64,000 bases of DNA, from positions 7,812,001 to 7,876,000 of the forward strand of contig CM082579.2 of NCBI GenBank assembly GCA_040954595.2, in the 5' to 3' direction. Both the position numbers and the translations under genes were made by a program. The notes beneath the pieces are model-generated. The model saw only the letters and a program-made list of their open reading frames with translations. It had not been told where the DNA came from and did not search any database. The first letter of the stretch is position 1; the number at the start of each line of letters is the position of its first letter. This document shows positions 57,963 through 64,000 of the stretch, one piece after another. Source of the stretch: Balanoglossus misakiensis. Lineage: Eukaryota; Hemichordata.

Positions 57963-58403
57963 GACACTGCGTGCGTGACAAAACTTCAAGCGCCGCTGTT
58001 GCCATACCTGTTGTGTTTATAGCTGGATTTTTTCACATTTCATGACGTTTGTTTCAAAAGTAGTTTGTGCCTTAATATATAGAATTGTATTTTATTCTGC
58101 CGTGCTTATTTACACACAGCTGTACAAGAAATTTCCCGGGTTCTAGTGCGTTCACCAACAAAACGTGACTTGGAAATATCCAGGCTTAACTTTACAAATC
58201 CGTGGTGATTTTGCAAGATGTGGTTAAAATACCGGGCAGAAATGTTAAAAGTTTACAAAGATGCGTAAATATACATGACACATAGCAACTCTTTATGGCG
58301 TGAATGAAACGAGATTAAAATGTGATCTAATATTTTGGTTGGGAAAACGTGAGAATAGATACAGTTAACGTGGCACTTTGTCTCAGAGGGAACGAAAAAA
58401 ACG

Positions 58404-58454
<51 letters not shown>

Positions 58455-59529
58455 CCCCCCCTTGGCCAGAAAGGCTAAAGCAAAAGGAAACGTGTCTACT
58501 GAGGAGAGCGGAGCGATCAATAGAAACAGAGTACCATGTTTAGCAAAGTTTTGAGATGGTTTTCGTCCCCCCCATATGCAAACTTTATTCGCCACACTAG
58601 CATCGACGGCTCTCTTTCATGTCGGTATTCCTACACCCTATCTATTTTTGCATAAAAAATCGATGTCGGAGGGGCCTATGCTTCCGAGATGGACACGGGT
58701 TTAATATGAAAGATATCAACGTGGCCGATGAAGTGGTACCAGGATATACTACGTCACACCAGTTAGCGTTTCAAACGAGGACATCAATTTTGTGTTGACT
58801 CAGTTGATTCATTTTGCTTAATACTGACTCACGCGTAAACATTTATCAGTCGCCATGCGTTCATTCCGGGTAACATGCTGTCTCCAATTAAAGTTTCAAA
58901 CTGCGTTCACAAACGGTTCGTGAAATACAACAAAGCGTGAAATTAAACCCTGAAAAATACACAGAAAAACACCGTACTCAAACTTACAGCGATGTTAGTG
59001 ACAGAAGCATTATTTGTTTGATGCCGCCGTATATTCTTTTCGCCTGTCGAAAAAGAGCTAGGTTTAATATTAAAGTTTAAAAAAGTGATATCAGTCATTA
59101 TCGGGACCATATGGCACTTCTTGGCCGTCGTTTCGAAAATGATCCTGACAGAGATTTAAATCAAGTATTTACCAGTATCCTGTTGAAACTTAGACTATGA
59201 GACTAACAGATCACCAATCTGATTGAAATCAGATGTAGAGTACGGCCAGACTAATCAGATTGCGCACTACGTCGATTTACACAGTATATGCCTAGCGTTT
59301 TCTGGAAGGCGCTTTCTGATTGGGGGTGGTCCCGGTGATATCGGCGAAACATGACAGACACAGAACGGCACCAGGATAATCGAGTCACAGTTAGAGCCCA
59401 ACTATAATTATGCTTAATTGACTTCCAGCAAATTAAATGTATTTGTACGGCCCGTAATTAATCTTAGCGCCTACACAAACGGCAAACAAAGATGACATGA
59501 TACACACGCAGTGTGATCTATCTATTCTT
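57963..59529. other. Spacer between C1q paralogues
   Basis: I see no gene. It contains the TC microsatellite at 58409-58460 and otherwise unremarkable sequence. Confidence 0.5.
58409..58460. repeat. TC microsatellite followed by poly-C
   Basis: About 21 TC units pass into a run of C. Confidence 0.9.
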
Positions 59530-59538
59530 TATATAAAG
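59530..59538 (+). promoter_or_regulatory. TATA box of C1q gene 2
   Basis: The motif tatataaag lies 68 bases before the last base of the leader of ATG 59606, spacing compatible with a short 5' UTR. Confidence 0.5.
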
Positions 59539-59605
59539 ATATTTCACAGTCACATCGGCAATATTGCTCCGGCATACATACACCATTCCACTGCTACCCG
59601 CAAAC

Positions 59606-60160
59606 ATGAAGTCTACCAGAGCTCCTGTGTACGTACTCCTTCTTCTCGGTTCCCTCGGCTTTCCTTGTCGGGGCCAGATGACGACCGTCGGCTCTTACCA
59701 AGAATCTGACGATCATTCTACCGAAGTGGCGTTCTCGGTCGCCCGTTCAACCTCCTTCGGTTCGTTTTCAGACGACCGCACGGTCCTGTTTGAACATTCT
59801 TTCACCAACATCGACCGTCACTTCGATCTGGCCAGCGGTGTTTTCACCTGTCCGGTCAGTGGCTACTACTACATCAACATCAACGCCCACAAACGAAAAA
59901 GCAGCGGTGATGGACCTGTCGTTACGTTGAAGAAAAATGGATCCTCTGTCGTGGCAGTTGACGAGTGCTGTGGTGATGAGAAGTACGACACGGCGTCCAA
60001 CTCCGTCATCATTCACTTGAAGAGTGGCGACACCCTGTGGTTAAAGAGGAACGACACCCACAATTTTGGGCTTCAAAGTACAAACCGGGTGTCAAAAACG
60101 GCAACGTTCCGATGGGTTAATTCACTTTCACTTCCTGCGCAAGCAGAAGACGCGAGTTGA
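59606..60160 (+). CDS. Secreted C1q-domain protein 2, C-terminus altered by an inserted element
   Basis: 184 residues from ATG 59606, the equivalent of the start lost in gene 1. A signal peptide (about 1-23, VYVLLLLGSLGFPCRG) is followed by a short spacer with no collagen triplets and the C1q domain (VAFSVARSTSFGSF, then FDLASGVFTCPVSGYYYININ and DECCGDEKYDTASNS). The domain body is about 80% like gene 1. It stays alignable up to KTATF, where gene 1 ends NGFLLYKD. Here the frame instead continues RWVNSLSLPAQAEDAS and stops. The switch coincides with the left inverted repeat of a ~1 kb element, so the last beta-strand is lost or replaced, probably impairing folding. I call it a recently damaged gene; a spliced product reaching the orphan C-terminus at 61136 is less likely. 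Confidence 0.7.
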   Translation: MKSTRAPVYVLLLLGSLGFPCRGQMTTVGSYQESDDHSTEVAFSVARSTSFGSFSDDRTVLFEHSFTNIDRHFDLASGVFTCPVSGYYYININAHKRKSSGDGPVVTLKKNGSSVVAVDECCGDEKYDTASNSVIIHLKSGDTLWLKRNDTHNFGLQSTNRVSKTATFRWVNSLSLPAQAEDAS

Positions 60161-61102
60161 AAATACTACAGTGACGTCAGCAACTTCCGTTGCAGTCGAC
60201 GCGCAGCGCTCTATCCAATAAACAGACACATTTTGCGCGGATCTGACATAGCGAAATGTCAAGTTCATGATTTTAAAAACATATTCGGAAAATCGACGGG
60301 GATAAGTTTCTTTCAAAGGCAATGCTCTACGTGTATTGTATTTGTCGATGCGTGCAGACATAGACCCTGCAATGTCCACGATGCCATGCATGTCGACGTA
60401 CGTTTATGAACAAACCGTAAGGCCTATACAAAGTTGTTCTAACTGCCGCTGATAATAATAAACGTACCGTTTTAAATCTTTCCTGCACGTTTTTTGGTAC
60501 ACGTATTTGGGTTTAATTTCCATTTATTGACGATCGCATAGTAATCAAATGAAAGCAACTAAAAAGGGCAGTTTTAATACATTTCAAGAGACGAAACATG
60601 CATAGAATAACATGGTATTGGCTTCCATTATACTACGGACGTACTACACCTGGACAGCAGGACGATGCACCTGCGTTCTTTTCAACTCCATAAAAGGTGA
60701 CAAAGTATTTTTGTAAGAAAAGTGGTTCGAAAAGGTGACAACGAGTGAGAGACAACAAGGGAGGGTCTATGGTTTCACTGAAACCACACCAAGTGTAAGC
60801 CTTGACAAACGGGACACATCGGAGATGATCAGAACTGCATGAACTTTTGTCCTCTGTAAAATTCAGTCTCTTGGTCGTAGAAGGGAATCTCTGGTTCAAA
60901 ATTGTAGCCTACTACCCGAGAATATGTTGCTATGCTAACGTCGTCGGTCGCGTGAGTGCAGGCGTGTATAAGCATAAGCTCGCTCCAACGCGTCGGCAGC
61001 GGACAACGGTACGAGTTGCTGACGTCACTCACTTCCGGGTTCGCGCAGTTTTTGGCTGGCTGTAGCTCTGTTATGCGTAAGTGAAAGTGAATGAAACCAA
61101 CG
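60110..61102. mobile_element. ~990-bp non-autonomous element with imperfect inverted repeats
   Basis: The left end (cgatgggttaattcactttc from 60110, then gtgacgtcagcaac near 60171) matches the reverse complement of the right end (cgttggtttcattcactttc from 61102, then gagtgacgtcagcaac near 61030). Similarity extends inward for about 100 bases with gaps. The interior has no transposase-like frame. A target-site duplication is not clear. The element begins inside the last codons of C1q gene 2. Confidence 0.6.
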
Positions 61103-61135
61103 TTTTTCATAGTACTTTTTAATCGCATTTCGCAG

Positions 61136-61252
61136 AATTGGCTCAAAAACGGATCACAACGTTCCACTTTAACCCTTCTTTCCGGCAGAACCTACAGCGC
61201 CTCAAGCGGCAAACAAGGCACATTCAATGGATTCCTGCTGTACAAGGACTAA
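61136..61252 (+). pseudogene. Orphan C-terminal fragment of a C1q domain
   Basis: After an acceptor-like cgcag (ending 61135), 38 codons end TLLSGRTYSASSGKQGTFNG, then FLLYKD and TAA. This is the final part of a C1q domain, closely matching gene 1 (TLVDGRTFSASDGKEATFNG, then FLLYKD). There is no N-terminal part nearby. It overlaps the part still present in gene 2, so it is a remnant of a third copy rather than simply the displaced end of gene 2. It could also be an alternative last exon. Confidence 0.6.
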
Positions 61253-62674
61253 GAAAAGTGACGTTACTAACACAATTGTCAGTATACAATAATGTCAAGT
61301 AATTCTTCGCATGTTTTCTTTTCTTCTCTGTTCTTGTATGACTTTCATTATTTGGATGGTTTTGACTTTGATCTTGAACAAGCGGCTTGTGTTGTCTTCG
61401 ATTTAAAAATCTCAATTACATGTATATCATAGTAGGGTTTAGCCAGCAATAAAAAAGGACGACAAATGTTATAATCGTCAACAAGTTCTCTTTGTAGTTT
61501 TTCTTTATATATTTCTAAGAACTGCAGATATGAATGTTTCCTTTTAATCCAGTCTTTTCCTTTATCCTGGTGGTTCGATGGTATCCGGTGGGATTGGAGT
61601 AGTGCTTTTCTGTAGGGGAGAACCATTTGATTTCTGGAGGGGCTGGAGGATTTGGATATGCCTTTTTTCTCAAAAAGTTGTCTTGCCAGTCCAAGTCTCT
61701 CCCTCCCTCCCTCTCTCTCCCTCACCCCCTCCCTCTCTCTCCCTCTCACTCCCCCATTTGTGATATAAGGGAATGTATGTCCCTTGCCCGCAAGGGTTTA
61801 TAACTACAAAGCAGCCTGCTGCGCAACAGACAAGCAGATGAAGGATTACTTTATTCTGGCCATCTGTTTATTTAGAACACTGAAATTTCTGGATTAAATA
61901 TCATTCAAAGCTACTGCGTGTGACAGAATACAGTACTGTGATCTGCATAAGTATAAAACATTTATGATTCAGAAATGTATATGCATAGTTGCGATTTAAT
62001 TGCATACTAGTATACAAATTAGACACAATTAAGATTTTCCAACAATTTTAAAAGAAACAATTGGTTTTTTTTACACTGGTGGTACTGTACATAGTGAAAA
62101 GGGAACTGACACAATTTAAGTATGGTTTACATCTGAATATCAATATGACAGATCATCATAAAATATGTCTGTATGATATGATATGATCTTGAAAATGAAA
62201 ACTTATTCTTCTATACCAACAACCAGACCAATTTGTGCTGCTTTAAATAGGCTTTTAGTTCGTGCTAGGGGGTCAAATCACAAATGCAATGAAAATTGTG
62301 TTATGGGTAAAAAGATTGACAACTCACAGTAGTAAGAGCTTGAAGAGATACACCTGTATTTCATGGCTTCTTTCTGTTTAAAGTTTCTTTGTAAACAGAT
62401 TATACAACACATTTGGGACATTTTGTCATTTTTTTTCTGCCGCAAAATTTCAGTATGTCTGACACGAATTTAGTTTACGAACTTCATTTTCTTAAACGAG
62501 GCAGAAATCCGCCATCTTTAAATTTTGTCGGCCAGTAAAAACCTATTGAACCCAGTATTGAACCCATTCACACCAATTGTCCTATATAGAGTTCCATAGT
62601 GGCTATCGACATGGACTTAGATCAAATCATGGTGGTGAAAGGCATTTACTTTCACAGTTTGGATCTCTGTAGTT
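61253..62674. other. Intergenic region with CT-rich tract
   Basis: It contains a CCCTCTCT low-complexity tract at about 61700-61752 and the 3' UTR of the receptor gene on the - strand. I see no gene. Confidence 0.5.
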
Positions 62675-63456
62675 TCATTCAAAGTTTTCGATGTGTATTC
62701 CAGTTTCAAGCGGTTCATCAGGATACTCCTCCTTGATTTGCGAATTCTGATAGTCGTGATCGACGGGGAGACCAGGAGCAGATGATTTCATCGGCGTCAT
62801 CTCCACGCTACTGATATACGTGTGCTTGAACGCACCCGCTTGTTGCTGGTTCAGTTTCTGGTACCTGTCTTCCTCCAGGGCCAGGTAATGGGGTTTGTCC
62901 ACGGCCAGGTAATGGGATGTGTTCTCTGGCTGCGTGCCCGTTTTCTGGTGGCCGGGCTCGCTTTCCGCTTGGCTTCTCATGGCCAGGTAGCCGTCTTCGT
63001 CCTCGGTGTCCGGTTTTGTGGCCTCCCTGGGCGTCAGGTAATTGCTGTCCCGGTAGTCCGGGTGTCTGCTTCTCGGCAGCTGACCGACAGGCTGCGGCGG
63101 GCCAGGCTCAGAGTTGGGCCCGCCAGAAGGGCGAGGATGCGCGTGCGTCATGGGCGGCGTGTCGCCGTCACCCCGGTATTCGGCGTACGGTTTTATCTCC
63201 TCTGGATCGTCAATTTCGGAATACATGGAATCCGTCTCTCCTTTCTCGACCTCCTTAGCGATCCGTTGCCCTGGCAACAGATCGTCAGCCCAGTTGGGTG
63301 GCAGCGACTGCGGCCCGAGAAGGGTTGCTGATTTTCGCCTGCTGACACTGACGCACACGGCAACCGTGATGATAGCAACAACTGCCACGACAACACTGCA
63401 TATGATTATCACCAAGGTGGTTGTTGTTATTGTTGATGTGGGTCCGGAATTCTTGG
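62675..63456 (-). CDS. Last exon of a single-pass receptor with tyrosine-rich, ITIM-bearing tail
   Basis: The exon begins at an acceptor (gttccgtgtgcag ending at 63457) in phase 1 and runs 260 codons to TGA at 62675; the frame above it is intron. It encodes a Thr-rich stalk end, one membrane helix (TLVIIICSVVVAVVAIITVA), the stop-transfer RRK and a cytosolic tail of about 215 residues. The tail has 12 tyrosines. Two fit the ITIM pattern (SMYSEI and SHYLAV). YLAV, YLAL and YQKL repeat at 8-residue spacing, YLAM and YLTP lie upstream, and DYQN is a Grb2-type site. This suggests a phosphotyrosine-signalling surface receptor of immune or adhesion type. The extracellular part lies right of the window, so the ligand-binding family is unknown. 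The proline-rich middle (about 63060-63160) may bind SH3 domains. Confidence 0.7.
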
Positions 63457-64000
63457 CTGCACACGGAACAGAAAAGTTGCTGGTCACTCATTTAATATTC
63501 AGTTAGTCTATATCAGCTTTCGTCTGAGACTTTTCTTTTGGAAAAACAATAACACAAGTTTAAAGTCCCAATAGCTACTACAAGTTCTTTACAAAATTCG
63601 TGATTTGAATTTCAAACTTAGACGTATCCATTTAAATATAAATGAGCTTTCTGATGGGTATAAATAAAACGACCTCTGATTGTGATTGTAGTTTTAAATG
63701 TGAACAAGTAAAATAATAAAAATATACAACGTGATTCAGAAACATTGGCCCGGCGACTTCATTTATACTGTCATAAATATTGCTGTGGAATATTCATTGC
63801 TTTCCTACTTGGGGTATGGAAAAAAGTGTAAAAAGGCCTAAAAATTGGCTATGACTGAGATAAATGTGCCAATTGACACTGTTTGTCATTAATTAAAATA
63901 CACAAAACTAAGTGCTGTGTTAACCCCACATATTTAAACAACGCAAGATGTCTGACGTACGTACCCTTGCAATCTGCCCTACTGGTTGAACCAGCATTTG
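63457..64000. other. Intron of the receptor gene
   Basis: AT-rich sequence upstream of the last receptor exon on the - strand. I found no exon with an extracellular domain in it. Confidence 0.5.

Overview
The window is animal nuclear DNA: intron-rich genes with GT/AG splice sites, AATAAA poly(A) signals, TATA boxes, microsatellites and small inverted-repeat transposons. The gene set (voltage-sensing phosphatase, collagen-C1q proteins, a death-effector/NACHT protein, an EF-hand WD40 ciliary protein) and the frequent TACATGTA octamers suggest a marine invertebrate deuterostome. A lancelet (Branchiostoma) is most likely, with an acorn worm as the alternative. This is inferred from content, not from alignment.

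Layout. 0.3 kb: one orphan exon. 1.2-2.2 kb (+): intronless SLC35G-type transporter. 2.9-7.8 kb (-): two tandem membrane-anchored HxxxDG acyltransferase paralogues. 9.7-32.3 kb (+): a WDR49/WDR64-type EF-hand WD40 gene. I could follow 26 exons that stay in frame and give 1039 residues; a further coding exon at 9.7 kb may be its 5' end. 35.1-38.7 kb (+): mitochondrial ornithine carrier (SLC25A15 type) with a duplicated histidine-rich N-terminus. 41.7-47.4 kb (-): voltage-sensing phosphatase (VSP/TPTE), 15 coding exons, 558 residues, with a PTEN-like catalytic loop. 50.9-51.7 kb (+): TIGAR-type phosphatase with one very GC-rich coding exon. 53.9-55.2 kb (-): a DED plus NACHT-like gene whose nucleotide-binding motifs are destroyed. 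57.2-61.3 kb (+): C1q cluster with one collagen-C1q gene lacking a visible ATG, one C1q gene whose 3' end runs into a ~1 kb inverted-repeat element, and an orphan C1q C-terminus. 62.7-63.5 kb (-): last exon of a single-pass receptor with a tyrosine-rich tail.

The genes do not form one pathway. Three themes recur: phosphoinositide or phosphosugar phosphatases (VSP, TIGAR), transporters (SLC35G, SLC25A15), and innate-immunity-type proteins in the last 10 kb (DED-NACHT, C1q, ITIM-bearing receptor). VSP and TIGAR are head to head. TIGAR and the DED gene converge, with poly(A) signals about 30 bp apart on opposite strands. I see no bacterial, viral, CRISPR or rRNA features.
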